Shown here piece after piece: positions 44,912-54,753 of a stretch of DNA of 64,000 nt. This stretch comes from Cutibacterium acnes (GTDB lineage: Bacteria > Actinomycetota > Actinomycetes > Propionibacteriales > Propionibacteriaceae): the NCBI RefSeq assembly GCF_003030305.1, contig NZ_CP023676.1, forward strand, positions 682,001 through 746,000, read 5' to 3'. The translations under genes and the position numbers were made by a program. The first letter of the stretch is position 1. Every line of letters begins with the position of its first letter. Under the pieces are notes generated by a model. The model worked only from the letters and a program-made list of their open reading frames with translations. It was not told where the DNA came from and did not search any database.

Positions 44912-46093
44912 CTATTGTGCCACTGTCGTTCCAATGGTCCACGGGTCAGTTCGGATACCTAGATCCTGGCAGGGGAGCCCTAGTTCGTCATGGAGGCGGC
45001 GTGCAACGTCGGCGCACCAGGGAGACTCAGATGCCCAGTGGGCGGTGTCGATGAGGGCAGGGCCGTTGGCGCGAAGATGCTCGTCAGCCGGGTGGTGACG
45101 CAGGTCGCTAGTGAGGTAGACGTCAGCACCGCTGGCTGCCGCGGCGTCGAGGAGAGAGTCTCCGGCGCCAGAACATAGAGCGACTGTGGTGATGAGCTGA
45201 TCCGGGTTACCTGCGGTTCGCACCCCCCACACAGTGTGGGGGAGCCGTTCGGATACGCGCTGGGTAAAACTGCGGAGGGTCATTGGCTCGTCGAGGTGCC
45301 CGATGCGCCCGATTCCTGGCGTGGCAGGTCCAGGACGGGATCCAGAGTCGATGGTTTTCACATCGTAGGCGGGTACCTCATAGGGGTGAGCATCAACAAG
45401 GGCCTTGCGTATCGTGGAGCGCATCATGGCCGGCGCGACGACGTGGATGCGTACTTCCTCGACGGTTTCAACCTGGTTGGTGGTGCCGAGGGCCGGATGA
45501 GACCCGCTTAGGGGGCGGAACTGGCCACGCCCCACAGACTCGAAACTGCACAGGTCGTAGCCGTCAAATTGCCCCGCCCCCGCCCCGAAGAGGGCATTGC
45601 GCAGTGCCTCAGCGGCATCGACTGGTACTTGGACTCCCCACAGGTCGACTGGCTGCGCTGCCGGTTCCAGGGGGCACTCGACGGTCACCCCCAACAACCG
45701 AGCGAGCACGTCATTGACTCCGCCGACTGCGGCGTCGGCGTTGGTATGGGCACTCATGAGGGCAATGCGGTGGCGAATAAGTCGGTGAACGATGCGTCCT
45801 TTTGGGGTATCCGCTGCCACCGACGTGGCGCCTCGCATCAGAAGAGGATGGTGAACGACGAGCATATCGGCGTGGGCCTCGATGGCGGCATCAACGACGG
45901 TGTCAGTGGCCTCCAGGGCGCAAACGATCCGCTTGACGGTGTCGTCGGGATCCCCGCACACCAGACCGGGGGCATCCCACGATTCTGCCAGGGACGGCGG
46001 ATACCACTGATCCAGAGTGGCGCGCACCTGGCTGACAGTGATCTGGTCGCTGCAGGATTGCGGGATAGAGGTGCGAGAGGAATTGTCTGCCAT
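44912..46093 (-). CDS. Nif3-like dinuclear metal centre protein (YbgI/DUF34)
   Basis: 393 residues in the long actinobacterial form with an inserted middle domain. Metal-ligand motifs are visible: VVHHPLLMRG, SAHTNADAAVGG and LTSDLRHHPADEH with LIDTAHWASE. Family members form hexamers with two metals per subunit; the once-proposed GTP cyclohydrolase activity is not settled. It precedes the ThrE-like gene by 6 bp. Confidence 0.92.
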   Translation of the reverse strand: MADNSSRTSIPQSCSDQITVSQVRATLDQWYPPSLAESWDAPGLVCGDPDDTVKRIVCALEATDTVVDAAIEAHADMLVVHHPLLMRGATSVAADTPKGRIVHRLIRHRIALMSAHTNADAAVGGVNDVLARLLGVTVECPLEPAAQPVDLWGVQVPVDAAEALRNALFGAGAGQFDGYDLCSFESVGRGQFRPLSGSHPALGTTNQVETVEEVRIHVVAPAMMRSTIRKALVDAHPYEVPAYDVKTIDSGSRPGPATPGIGRIGHLDEPMTLRSFTQRVSERLPHTVWGVRTAGNPDQLITTVALCSGAGDSLLDAAAASGADVYLTSDLRHHPADEHLRANGPALIDTAHWASESPWCADVARRLHDELGLPCQDLGIRTDPWTIGTTVAQ

Positions 46094-46293
46094 AGCTTCA
46101 CGGTAGCGTGAGGCTATGGCCGTTCACCGAACGATGGTGGTGTGCATGACTGTTGCAAGAAGGTTCCCAATCGTGTCCGATATAGCCAGGCAACCAGATG
46201 TCACCTCGGTTGCTAGCTCGGTTCCTTCGCAGTCGGTGCGTGGCAGGATCTCGGGATGATAGGCGAGTTGTTAACGCGGTGGGGCGGGGCGAG

Positions 46294-47343
46294 ATGATGA
46301 TTGGACTTGCCCTGTGCGTGGTTCCTCTCGCATTCTATGCCTGGTTGGTCGATCGACGCCCCGGCGCGTGGAGCAACGGTATTGTTCTGGCCGTCGGTCT
46401 TGGCATGGCCGGTCTGACAGCAGCCGGGATCATCGTAAGGACCGTTCCGGTGATCGGGTCCCTCATCGTCGGTACGCTGGTGGTCGTTGCTGCCCTAGGG
46501 ACCGCCGTCCTGCCTTTTCTCCTCATCGTTAATGGCGTCGAGATGTGGCGTAAGGAGGGGCGTTCGCTGTCGAACGTTTTATCCGGGGCGCTTGGCGTGG
46601 GGCTGTTGGTCCTGATGGCGTGGTGTTTGCGATCGGTGTTTTCCCCGTTCGAGCCATGGGCTGTGGCAGGTATTTCGGCGACGATGGCCCTGGGATGGCT
46701 GTCTTTCGGATTTCTCGGCTACCTGGCGTCTGTGTTTGTCATCCACCGCGCCAAGCCATTGCCGGGAAATCACCAGATCGTCGTGCTCGGATCAGCTCTC
46801 GTTAAAGGTAAGGTGCCGAAGCTGTTGGCAAGTCGCTTAGACCGTGGCATCGGCCAGTGGCGTACCGATCGCGACGCTGGATTTCACTCTGTGATCATCC
46901 CTTCGGGCGGTAAAGGTGACGACGAGCCACGCGCCGAGGGGGAAGCGATGGCTGAATATCTGGTCGAGCACGGAATTCCTCGCGAGTGTGTCGTTGTGGA
47001 GAACCAGGCTGCGAATACCGACGAGAACATCTCTTTGAGCCGGCAGGTCATGCCCACACAGGTGAGGTCGGTACCGTCACGGCGTGCCGAGGCGGCTCGT
47101 CAACGTCAGAACCCACAAGTGGTGGTGGCGACGAGTTCTTACCACGCAGTGCGGGCCGCTGAATTGTGTCGCCGCCAGGGGCTGCGAGTCCGAGTTCTTG
47201 GCGCGCCGACGGCGACTTACTTCCTGCCTAGCGCGATGCTGCGAGAATACATCGCCCTGCTAGCGTCGCGGCCATGGATCAACGGCATCATGCTGGTTCT
47301 TGTATTGGCTTTCTGGCCTATCGTGACTATGGCGCTGCGATGA
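46294..47343 (+). CDS. YdcF/DUF218 membrane protein
   Basis: About 349 residues. The first 180 form five or six membrane helices; the rest is a DUF218 domain (HQIVVLGSALVKGKVPKLLASRLDRGI, VIIPSGGKGDDEPRAEGEAM, VVATSSYHAVRAAEL). DUF218 proteins such as SanA and ElyC are linked to envelope integrity and peptidoglycan or enterobacterial antigen synthesis in E. coli; here the role is open. ATG 46294 opens the first helix; longer starts are possible. Its stop overlaps the lipoprotein start. Confidence 0.85.
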   Translation: MMIGLALCVVPLAFYAWLVDRRPGAWSNGIVLAVGLGMAGLTAAGIIVRTVPVIGSLIVGTLVVVAALGTAVLPFLLIVNGVEMWRKEGRSLSNVLSGALGVGLLVLMAWCLRSVFSPFEPWAVAGISATMALGWLSFGFLGYLASVFVIHRAKPLPGNHQIVVLGSALVKGKVPKLLASRLDRGIGQWRTDRDAGFHSVIIPSGGKGDDEPRAEGEAMAEYLVEHGIPRECVVVENQAANTDENISLSRQVMPTQVRSVPSRRAEAARQRQNPQVVVATSSYHAVRAAELCRRQGLRVRVLGAPTATYFLPSAMLREYIALLASRPWINGIMLVLVLAFWPIVTMALR

Positions 47344-47993
47344 AAATTGGGCGTGTAGTGGCGGTTGTCGCAGCCGTAGCAGCCATCGTCGGGTGCTCCA
47401 GAACTACCCCTGCGGTGCCTGAGGCCGTCGTGCCTACCTCATCAGTGACTTCGACGCCGAGGTATTCACCGCTTTCACAGGCCAGCGCTACGCCGCAACG
47501 GATGACCAGTGCCACGTCGCAACGAGTGACCAACGTCGGTGGAGCGCAAGGGGCATTGACGTGTCGCCGAGGTGAGAAGGCCGCTATGGCGTTCAGTGAT
47601 GTCGATGCGGCTCTGGGCGCACGGATCACGGTGTTGACGATTCGTAATTGCGGGTCTTCGGTGATGATCCTGCCCGTCATGCCACAGCTTCGCCAGATCA
47701 CCGAGGCTGGAGCTCGAGTGCCAGTGGCGTGGCAACCTTATGACCCCAAGGCCAGGTCAAAGCGATTGGCTCCCGGGAAGGTCACGAGTTGGGAGCTGTC
47801 CTGGCATTCCAATGGCGACTGTGAGCACCGCGGGGCATGGCGGCTGGAAGCCAAAGTGGGGACGACAACGGCGATGCTGGTGGGATGCCTAGACCTAGGG
47901 AGCTCCTACGCTTTAACCGGCGAATCTTCGACAGGACCCGGTGGCTCCGACGCCGTTCCAGTGCCTGAAGCCGCAGTGAGATGGTCGGACTGA
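47340..47993 (+). CDS. Lipoprotein with DUF4232-like domain
   Basis: 217 residues with a lipoprotein signal (AVAAIVGC; cysteine about residue 19), a Ser/Thr/Pro linker and a beta-rich domain with paired cysteines (LTCRRG, IRNCGSS, GDCEHRG, VGCLDLG) that resembles DUF4232. Coupled to the YdcF gene by an ATGA overlap, suggesting a shared envelope function. No specific role is known. Confidence 0.78.
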   Translation: MKIGRVVAVVAAVAAIVGCSRTTPAVPEAVVPTSSVTSTPRYSPLSQASATPQRMTSATSQRVTNVGGAQGALTCRRGEKAAMAFSDVDAALGARITVLTIRNCGSSVMILPVMPQLRQITEAGARVPVAWQPYDPKARSKRLAPGKVTSWELSWHSNGDCEHRGAWRLEAKVGTTTAMLVGCLDLGSSYALTGESSTGPGGSDAVPVPEAAVRWSD

Positions 47994-48029
47994 GTTGGGG
48001 GTGTGTAGTTCGAGGCTTGTTTTATACGC

Positions 48030-48063
48030 CGCCAGGGGAGCAACCGTAGTTGCGCCCCCGGCG
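48030..48063. terminator. Hairpin between convergent lipoprotein gene and glnA
   Basis: A 15-position stem (48030-48044 with 48049-48063, two mismatches) and a 4-base loop between convergent stops. No T-run follows on either strand. Confidence 0.5.
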
Positions 48064-48074
48064 AGTAGAACGAC

Positions 48075-49496
48075 TCAGATGTCGTAGTACAGGTCGAACT
48101 CGTAGGGGTGCGGACGTTGCTGCAGGGCAGCCAGGTCGCCACGCTTGAGTTCGACCCAGGTCTCGATGAGATCCGGGGTGAACACGTCACCGGCAAGGAG
48201 AAACTCGTGGTCGGCCTCGAGATTGTCGAGGACCGCACCCAGGTTGCCCGGCACGTGATCCATGGCGGCATGCTCCTCAGGAGGGAGCTCGTAGATGTCC
48301 TTGTCGACCGGCGCGGGCGGCTCGATCTTGTTCTGGATGCCGTCCAGGCCGGCCAGTAGCAGGGCGGCAAAGGCCATGTAAGGGTTGGCAGACGGATCTG
48401 GGCAACGGAATTCGACGCGCTTGGCCTTCGGATTTGGGCCGGTGATCGGGATACGCATGCAGGCGGAGCGGTTGCGCTGTGAATACACCAGATTGACTGG
48501 GGCCTCGAAGCCCGGCACCAGACGGTGGTACGAGTTGGCCGAGGGGTTAGTGAAGGCCAGCAGCGACGGTGCGTGCTTGAGGATGCCGCCGATGTAGTAG
48601 CGGGCCATGTCAGAGAGTTGGGCGTATCCGGACTCGTCAAAGAACAGAGGTTCGCCGCCCTTCCAGATCGAAGAGTGAACATGCATGCCCGAGCCGTTGT
48701 CTCCGAAGATCGGCTTCGGCATGAAAGTGGCCGTCTTGCCGTGCTGCCAGGCGACGTTCTTGACGATGTACTTAAACTTCATGACATCGTCAGCGCTGCG
48801 CGACAGGGTGTCGAAACGCCAATTGATCTCGGCTTGACCTGCTGTGCCCACCTCATGGTGGGCGCGCTCGACCTTCATGCCAAGGCGCTCCATGATGGTG
48901 ACGATTTCGTCACGCAGATCACCAAAATGGTCGGTCGGGGCGACCGGAAAATATCCGCCCTTGTATTTCACCTTGTATCCGCGGTTGCCGCCATCCTCGG
49001 TACGTCCAGTGTTCCACGCTCCAGCCTCGGAGTCGATGGAGTAGTACGAGGTGTTCTGACGGGTGTCGAAGCGAATGTCGTCGAAGACGTAAAACTCAGC
49101 TTCAGGAGCGAAGAAGGCAGTATCGCCGATCCCAGTAGATGCGAGGTAAGCCTCGGCCTTACGCGCGATGTTGCGCGGATCGCGGCTGTAGGCCTCCTTC
49201 GTAATGGGGTCATGGACGTTGAAATTCACGATAAGGGTTTTGCGCTCGCGGAAGGGGTCGATCCAGGCGGTCGTCGGATCGGGTAGTAGGGCCATGTCCG
49301 ACTCGTTAATCTTCTGGAAACCCCGAATAGAGGATCCGTCGAAGGCCAGACCGTTCTCGTACTGGTCCTTGTCGAACTCTCGGGCGGGAACGGTGAAGTG
49401 CTGCATGATACCGATAAGGTCACAGAAGCGGACATCGATCATCTCGATGCCCTCCTTCTTGACATAGGCAAGCAGGTCGTCGGGACCTTCGAACAT
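48075..49496 (-). CDS. glnA: Glutamine synthetase type I
   Basis: 473 residues. Motifs: [70 protein letters not shown] and the adenylylation loop DIYELPPEE with Tyr at about residue 402. That makes it the substrate for glnE, 4.5 kb away. It makes glutamine from glutamate, ammonia and ATP. A GGAGGA site precedes ATG 49496, chosen over a long upstream frame. It diverges from the RDD gene, as recalled in other actinobacteria. Confidence 0.97.
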   Translation of the reverse strand: MFEGPDDLLAYVKKEGIEMIDVRFCDLIGIMQHFTVPAREFDKDQYENGLAFDGSSIRGFQKINESDMALLPDPTTAWIDPFRERKTLIVNFNVHDPITKEAYSRDPRNIARKAEAYLASTGIGDTAFFAPEAEFYVFDDIRFDTRQNTSYYSIDSEAGAWNTGRTEDGGNRGYKVKYKGGYFPVAPTDHFGDLRDEIVTIMERLGMKVERAHHEVGTAGQAEINWRFDTLSRSADDVMKFKYIVKNVAWQHGKTATFMPKPIFGDNGSGMHVHSSIWKGGEPLFFDESGYAQLSDMARYYIGGILKHAPSLLAFTNPSANSYHRLVPGFEAPVNLVYSQRNRSACMRIPITGPNPKAKRVEFRCPDPSANPYMAFAALLLAGLDGIQNKIEPPAPVDKDIYELPPEEHAAMDHVPGNLGAVLDNLEADHEFLLAGDVFTPDLIETWVELKRGDLAALQQRPHPYEFDLYYDI

Positions 49497-49609
49497 CTTT
49501 CCTCCATCAACATGACTGGTGATGTGCTTTACGGTAGTTCGTATGAGTTGCTCGACCGTCACTGTTGTGTTTCGAGCGTGTAACAGGTCGTGCCGGTAGG
49601 ATTCACCGG

Positions 49610-50032
49610 GTGAGTGGAACCGAGGCAGCCCCAGGAGTCTCGATCGGGCTGCCCGCTGAGGGGCGCGGTTCACTGGCTAGTTGGTGCAAACGCATCGGTG
49701 CCCTCATCATCGACTGGGGTGCCTCTATGGTATTGGCCAGCGCCATCTTTGGCCCAGCAGTCATCCGGGGCGGAGGCTGGCCTATGTGGATGCCGATGGC
49801 GGTGTTCTTCGTCGAGTCCGTCCTATTTACCGCCATGACAGGCGGTTCCTTCGGCCAGATCGTGGCCCGTGTGGCGGTCGTCCGCCTCGACGATCTCAGC
49901 CCGGTAGGGTGGTGGCGAGCAGTCGCTCGGACCGCCATGAAATGCCTCGTCATTCCCGCTGTTGTTATTGGTGCCGAACGTCGCGGACTGGACGATCTCG
50001 TGCTCGGTACTGTTGTCGTCAATCGCAAGTGA
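49610..50032 (+). CDS. RDD-family membrane protein
   Basis: 140 residues with three membrane segments. RDD features are the basic [13 protein letters not shown] segment near the first helix and the AVVRLDD ... [13 protein letters not shown] end. A GTG start fits. Function is unknown. The pairing with divergent glnA is conserved in actinobacteria as I recall. Confidence 0.85.
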   Translation: MSGTEAAPGVSIGLPAEGRGSLASWCKRIGALIIDWGASMVLASAIFGPAVIRGGGWPMWMPMAVFFVESVLFTAMTGGSFGQIVARVAVVRLDDLSPVGWWRAVARTAMKCLVIPAVVIGAERRGLDDLVLGTVVVNRK

Positions 50033-50037
50033 GATAT

Positions 50038-51150
50038 ATGCGCGTCATGGTTTTGTCTCGGGGGATTCCGAGCCCCGAGGCTCCGTTGCGGGGGATCTTC
50101 GAGTACGACCAGGCCGTAGCTCTACATCAGCAAGGTCACGAGGTCATCCTGGCCGTTCTTGATGCCCGTTCGGTTCGCCACTGGCGGAAGTTTGGGACAC
50201 GGGTAGAGCATGCCGTAGATCGCAATGATGGTATGACGGTGGTGAGGCTGGACGTGCCCTTGGGAGCGGCCTCGGCGCGCATAGATCACCGAGTCCATGC
50301 CATTGCGGCCCGGCACCTGCATCGCATCGTGACTTCGCAATGGGGCATCCCTGACGTCAGCCATGCCCACTTCGCCAGATTCGCTGCTGCTGCCGCCCGG
50401 GCTGGCTTTCCGGAACCGCTGGTGTGGACCGAGCACGATTCTCACCTAGCTCACCCGGATCAGCGTCTCAACGAAGACATCATTATCGCGGGTGACCGGG
50501 CAGACGCAGTGATCAGCGTATCCCAGGGGCTCTGCGACAGGCTGGCTGGACATGGCGTGACCTCAACGGTGGTTCCCAACATCGTTGACGTCGAGCTGTT
50601 TGACCGTCCTGATCGACGACATGAGGGGACGATCGTCGTCAGCGTCGCCACCCTCAACCCGGGAAAAGGCATGATTGAATTAGCTCAGGCTGTTGAGCGT
50701 CTTCCCGAGGTTCAGTTGAGAATCATCGGAGATGGACCGCAGCGGCACCAACTGGAGGCCATTGCCGCCGGTAATCCACGCATTGTCCTACTGGGTCCCC
50801 AATCGCGGGACCGTATCGCTGAGGAGCTCGCCGGGGCTGACGCCTTTGCTTTGGCTTCCCATGCTGAGACCTTCGGTGTCGCGTGCGCCGAGGCACTGGC
50901 AGCCGGCTTGCCTGTTCTGACGACGGCTTGCGGCGGACCTCAAGAGTTCATTGATGATTCCAACGGCGTGGTGGTCCCAATCGGTGACGTTGACGCTCTG
51001 ACGGAAGGGCTGTGCCAGGTATTGGCTAGGTCATGGGATCACGAACAGATCGCTGGGTACGTCCGCTCCCGATTCGCGGCCGCTCCGGTCGTTGATCAGT
51101 TGGAGACGGTCTACCGAAAGGCGGTTGCCGACCACGGTATGGCTGGTTGA
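50038..51150 (+). CDS. GT4-family glycosyltransferase
   Basis: 370 residues with the GT-B fold: N-terminal SRGIPSPEAPLRGIFEYDQAVALHQQGHEV, a glycine-bearing VSVATLNPGKGMIELAQAVE start of the second domain, and the retaining E-x7-E signature in SHAETFGVACAEALAAG. Substrates may be a sugar nucleotide and an envelope lipid, but neither is shown. It starts 5 bp after the RDD gene. A much longer upstream frame is not used. Confidence 0.88.
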   Translation: MRVMVLSRGIPSPEAPLRGIFEYDQAVALHQQGHEVILAVLDARSVRHWRKFGTRVEHAVDRNDGMTVVRLDVPLGAASARIDHRVHAIAARHLHRIVTSQWGIPDVSHAHFARFAAAAARAGFPEPLVWTEHDSHLAHPDQRLNEDIIIAGDRADAVISVSQGLCDRLAGHGVTSTVVPNIVDVELFDRPDRRHEGTIVVSVATLNPGKGMIELAQAVERLPEVQLRIIGDGPQRHQLEAIAAGNPRIVLLGPQSRDRIAEELAGADAFALASHAETFGVACAEALAAGLPVLTTACGGPQEFIDDSNGVVVPIGDVDALTEGLCQVLARSWDHEQIAGYVRSRFAAAPVVDQLETVYRKAVADHGMAG

Positions 51151-51173
51151 GTCCGGATGGAAGACTGGCAGAC

Positions 51174-51782
51174 ATGAATCTGACCGCATGGATGGCGAGT
51201 ATCAACGGCGTCATTGCGGCCAATGCCCCACATCCTTGGGTTATTGGGGCGTTGTGGGGGCTATGCGTCATCGATGGGTTTTTCCCGCCGGTTCCTAGCG
51301 AATCTCTCGTCGTCGCCTTGGCAGCAATTGGACATCCTTCGCGGTGGCTCATCATCCCGGTAGCTGCTGCGGGCGCGATCTGCGGAGACAATATTGCATA
51401 TTGGGTGGGACGCCAGATTGGCCATACTAAGCTCTTTACCGGTGGGCCGAAGCGGCAGAAGACGGTTGCATGGGCGACCCATCAATTGAGGGTCCGAGGC
51501 CCGCTGTGCATCTTGGTAGCCCGATACATCCCTGGGGGCCGCGTCGTCGTCAATGCGATGGCTGGGGCCACTCGTTTTTCATATCGGGTTTTCCTACCTA
51601 TCGACGCCCTAGCCGGAGTATTGTGGGCCTGCTATGCCACCGCTATTGGTGCTGGGGCAGCCAGTTTCTTGGGCAACAATCACATTCTTGCTGCCACCGT
51701 GGGGATTATTGGAGCGATTATCATCGGCGTCATCCTCGATCAAATATTGCGGCGATTAATGCCAGCGCCGCAGAGTGACTGA
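51174..51782 (+). CDS. DedA-family membrane protein
   Basis: 202 residues with about five hydrophobic segments. The SNARE-associated/DedA core is visible: FPPVPSESLVVALAA, AGAICGDNIAYWVGRQIG and the basic ARYIPGGRVVVNAMAG loop. DedA proteins help move lipid carriers (undecaprenyl phosphate, phosphatidylethanolamine) across the membrane in studied bacteria. It follows the glycosyltransferase gene by 23 bp. Confidence 0.9.
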   Translation: MNLTAWMASINGVIAANAPHPWVIGALWGLCVIDGFFPPVPSESLVVALAAIGHPSRWLIIPVAAAGAICGDNIAYWVGRQIGHTKLFTGGPKRQKTVAWATHQLRVRGPLCILVARYIPGGRVVVNAMAGATRFSYRVFLPIDALAGVLWACYATAIGAGAASFLGNNHILAATVGIIGAIIIGVILDQILRRLMPAPQSD

Positions 51783-51858
51783 GTTGTTTGTGACGCATTA
51801 TGATGATGCCCTCAGTATTCAACCAGGGGCGCCATCATGAGAGTAGGAGACTCGAAGA

Positions 51859-53247
51859 TCAGATTCGTCCCTCTTTTTGGGCGTCTGCCTTACCGGTGGA
51901 CTCGCTGGCAGCTAGTTGGGCCTCATCGAAGACACTGGCGCCACCGGTGGTGTCGTTACCCTCGTCTTCGCGACCGGGAGTGCGCAGGTTCCACTTGGTG
52001 ATGGCGAAGCGGAAGACGACGTAGTAGATGACGGCGTAGACCAAACCGATGAGGATGAGCAGGAGCACCTTGCCGGGGCCACCAGAAAGCTCCGAGGCCC
52101 GTCCGAAGTTGATGATGTAGTCAGTCAGACCTGCCGAGAAACCGAATCCGTCCTTGATGCCCAAGGCGTTGCACAGCGCTAGGGAGGACCCGGTGAGTAG
52201 CGCGTGCACCAGGTACAGCGGGAAGGCGACGTAGGCGAAGGCATACTCGAGGGGCTCGGTGATACCGGTGAGGAAGGCCGTCAGCGCTACTGAGATCATG
52301 ACGCCACCGGTGAGCTTCTTACGCTCTGGCTTGGCCGTGTGGTAGATCGCTAGGGCGGCTCCGGGCAAGGCGAACATCATGATGGGGAAGAAGCCAGTCA
52401 TGAAAGAACCGGTCCAGGCATTCGTGCCGGACGCACCACTGAAGAAGCAGGTGATGTCACCGTGCAGAGTCTCGCCGGCGGCGTTGGTGCAATTGCCGAG
52501 CTGGAACCACGGCAGCGAATTGAGCAGGTGGTGCAGGCCGAAGGGGATGAGGAGACGGTTGATGGTGCCGAATACGAATCCGGTTCCTGGGTTGGACCCG
52601 TGGGCCATGATGAAACCGCCGACCTGCTTATTGAACAGCCAGTCGAAGGCCGGGTAAATGATAGCCATGATGACGCCGGCGACGACGGAAGCGGCGGCGG
52701 TGACAATTGGCACGAGGCGGCGGCCGCCAAAGAAGGCTAGGTACGTTGGCAGCTTGGTACGGCGGTATTTCTCGTACATTTTGGCCGCGATAAGACCGAT
52801 GACGATGCCGCCGAGGACGCCGTAATTGATGACTCCGGTCTTCTGCGAGAAATACGGAGCGAGGGCGTGCAGCACGCCTCCTTGGGTCTTGTCCGAGGTA
52901 CCTGCACCGGTGAAGGTGAGATAGCCGACGAGGGCTGCCAGGGCGGTCGATCCATCGGCCTTCTTGGCGTACCCGACGGCCACACCCAGCGCAAAGATGA
53001 GAGGTAGGTTGTCGAAGATTGCGCCGCCTGCACCGGCTAATACGTCAGCGACCGGCTGCATCCATGATGCGTGCTTGGCGAGTCCGTCCGCTCCGAGAAC
53101 GTCAGCAGACCCGAACCGCATAAGCAGCGCGGCAACCGGCAGGGACGCGATCGGGAGCATGAGGGAGCGCCCGATGCGCTGCATCTGGGAGAACCCGGGT
53201 ATCTGCCGTTTTTTCTTGGTGCTGGTGGCAACAGCGTCTTTCGCCAT
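51859..53247 (-). CDS. PTS EIIC, glucose/N-acetylglucosamine family
   Basis: 462 residues, ten or so membrane segments, with EIIC motifs RSLMLPIASLPVAALLMRFG, LPLIFALGVAVGYAKKADGS and GITEPLEYAF. No EIIA or EIIB domain is fused; these are separate genes across the divergent promoter. The HHLLNSLPWFQLGNCTNAAG loop is more like NagE/N-acetylglucosamine EIIC than PtsG. GGAGGAAC lies 7 bases before the ATG. A DasR-like site at 53283-53298 precedes the gene, supporting amino-sugar use. Confidence 0.9.
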   Translation of the reverse strand: MAKDAVATSTKKKRQIPGFSQMQRIGRSLMLPIASLPVAALLMRFGSADVLGADGLAKHASWMQPVADVLAGAGGAIFDNLPLIFALGVAVGYAKKADGSTALAALVGYLTFTGAGTSDKTQGGVLHALAPYFSQKTGVINYGVLGGIVIGLIAAKMYEKYRRTKLPTYLAFFGGRRLVPIVTAAASVVAGVIMAIIYPAFDWLFNKQVGGFIMAHGSNPGTGFVFGTINRLLIPFGLHHLLNSLPWFQLGNCTNAAGETLHGDITCFFSGASGTNAWTGSFMTGFFPIMMFALPGAALAIYHTAKPERKKLTGGVMISVALTAFLTGITEPLEYAFAYVAFPLYLVHALLTGSSLALCNALGIKDGFGFSAGLTDYIINFGRASELSGGPGKVLLLILIGLVYAVIYYVVFRFAITKWNLRTPGREDEGNDTTGGASVFDEAQLAASESTGKADAQKEGRI

Positions 53248-53282
53248 AGGAGTTCCTCCACAGTGAGTGCTCATGTTCAAGG

Positions 53283-53298
53283 GGTGGTATGGACCACT
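53283..53298. promoter_or_regulatory. DasR/NagR-like operator (dre-like site)
   Basis: GGTGGTATGGACCACT matches the remembered actinobacterial dre pattern with inverted TGGT and ACCA arms. It sits between the divergent EIIC and GntR genes and could control both. A half-site ACCACT follows at 53312-53317. Confidence 0.65.
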
Positions 53299-53422
53299 CG
53301 CCGAAGTACAGACCACTGAGGCGGCCATGTCAAGACAACGTGCAGAGTTTGTGAACGTCACCATGGTGGGGCTTTCGCGGTGATCGGTGCTGGTGGCACT
53401 GCGCCCGAGGCATAATTCACCC

Positions 53423-54148
53423 ATGAAGTACGTGACCGTGCGGGATTACCTTGTCGAGCTCATCGACACCCGCTTATCGGTCGGGGATGTCGTGCCTAGT
53501 GAGCGGGAGCTTGCTGAGCGGTTCGGTATCTCGCGCATGACGGTCCGCCAGGCGGTTGATTCGCTGGTGAGTAGCGGAATGCTGGAGCGTCGTCGCGGCA
53601 GCGGTACCTATGTCAGAGCTCCCAAAGTGCATGTGCAGTCGCGCATCTCGTCTTTTAGTGAGGAGATGCGTCAGCGCGGCATGATCCCAGACACCCGAGT
53701 GCTGCGCGATGAGGAGATCTCCGCCGCTCCTGACGTGGCTGTGTGGCTAGGGATTGAGCCGGGGGAGCCAGTCCATTACATCTACCGCGTGCGGCTAGCT
53801 GACGGTGTTCCGATGGCCGTCGAAAGGACCTGGATCGCTGCCCGAGTGATGCCAGATCTGTTGACCGATGGCGTTCCGGCGAGTATTTATGGGGCGATGG
53901 CGGCAGCTGGGCTAGTTCCTACGTGGGGCGAGGATGCGATCGAGGCTGTCAGCGGTGACGCGCTGGTCTGCGAGCACCTGCAGATCCCCGTCGGGTCGGC
54001 TGTATTGGCTATCAACCGTCGTACCTACGCCGACGATACCGCGATCTCTTATTCCCGATCTTGGTACCGAGGGGATCGTTACAAACTATGGGTTCCGATC
54101 TCTGGTCCACACAGAACCCTGTATCCACCTCGAGGAGGTTCACGATGA
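53423..54148 (+). CDS. GntR/HutC-family regulator, DasR/NagR-like
   Basis: 241 residues: an N-terminal winged helix (VVPSERELAERFGISRMTVRQAVDSLVSSGMLERRRGSGTYV) and a C-terminal UTRA effector domain ending in the NRRTYADDTAISYSRSWYRGDRY segment. DasR/NagR proteins repress amino-sugar genes and release DNA on GlcNAc-6-P or GlcN-6-P. It divergently faces the EIIC gene and is the first gene of the unit with both EIIB genes and EIIA, consistent with self-regulation through the dre-like sites. Confidence 0.9.
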   Translation: MKYVTVRDYLVELIDTRLSVGDVVPSERELAERFGISRMTVRQAVDSLVSSGMLERRRGSGTYVRAPKVHVQSRISSFSEEMRQRGMIPDTRVLRDEEISAAPDVAVWLGIEPGEPVHYIYRVRLADGVPMAVERTWIAARVMPDLLTDGVPASIYGAMAAAGLVPTWGEDAIEAVSGDALVCEHLQIPVGSAVLAINRRTYADDTAISYSRSWYRGDRYKLWVPISGPHRTLYPPRGGSR

Positions 54149-54393
54149 AGCGTGTCGAGCACATCTTGGCGGCCTTGGGTGGAGTCGACAATGTCGTGTC
54201 GATCGAGCCATGCGTAACCCGGCTACGGTGTCAGGTTCGTCGTTGCGAGCAGGTCGATGAGCAAGCTTTGCGCCGGGCTGGAGCGCACGGGGTCACCGTG
54301 CAAGGACATAGCGTTCAGGTTATCGTCGGCCCGGACGCTGACCTGCTGGCTTCAGATCTGGAGGACTTATGGGAAGAAGATCGCGAATCCTGA
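54145..54393 (+). CDS. PTS EIIB protein, first copy
   Basis: 82 residues with the EIIB phospho-cysteine C23 in IEPCVTRLRCQV. Coupled to the GntR gene by an ATGA overlap; GAGGAGGT precedes the ATG. It accepts phosphate from EIIA and passes it to the sugar in EIIC. It differs in the C-terminal half from the second EIIB gene 130 bp downstream. Confidence 0.88.
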   Translation: MKRVEHILAALGGVDNVVSIEPCVTRLRCQVRRCEQVDEQALRRAGAHGVTVQGHSVQVIVGPDADLLASDLEDLWEEDRES

Positions 54394-54433
54394 CCGAATC
54401 TTGACGTTCGGACGTCTGATGGAGTTCAGTGTT

Positions 54434-54449
54434 AGTTGTCTGGACCACT
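54434..54449. promoter_or_regulatory. Second DasR-like operator before the second EIIB gene
   Basis: AGTTGTCTGGACCACT fits the dre-like pattern with one mismatch in the left TGGT arm. It lies in the 129-bp gap between the two EIIB genes, suggesting a separate regulated promoter for EIIB2 and EIIA. Confidence 0.6.
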
Positions 54450-54522
54450 TAGGAGATGGGCCAGTATTCGTTCGAAGATCCTCCATGGCGGAGTTCATCT
54501 CGAACCAGAACAAGGAGACATC

Positions 54523-54753
54523 ATGAGCAAGGCAGAACAGATCCTGGCAGCCCTTGGCGGCGACGACAACATCGACGACCTCGAGGCTTGCATCACCCGA
54601 CTGCGCGTCGAGGTCGACGATCCGAGCCTCGTTGATGAGCCTGCGCTCAAGGCTGCTGGTGCCTTCGGCGTTGTCCAGCAGGGTACGTCCGTTCAGGTCG
54701 TTGTTGGCCCCGAGGCCGACACTCTGGCCGAGGACATTGAGGATCTGCGCTGA
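54523..54753 (+). CDS. PTS EIIB protein, second copy
   Basis: 76 residues with phospho-cysteine C23 in LEACITRLRVEV. AAGGAG lies 5 bases before the ATG. The stop overlaps the EIIA start by one base. About half of its residues match the first EIIB by eye. Two separate EIIB genes for a single EIIC is unusual. Confidence 0.9.
   Translation: MSKAEQILAALGGDDNIDDLEACITRLRVEVDDPSLVDEPALKAAGAFGVVQQGTSVQVVVGPEADTLAEDIEDLR

Noticed and set aside
48525-49286. 253-codon plus-strand frame antisense to glnA
   Set aside because: Lies wholly within conserved glnA; long antisense frames are expected at high G+C.
53302-53317. Second full dre-like site near the EIIC promoter
   Set aside because: Only the ACCACT half is present; the left TGGT arm is missing.
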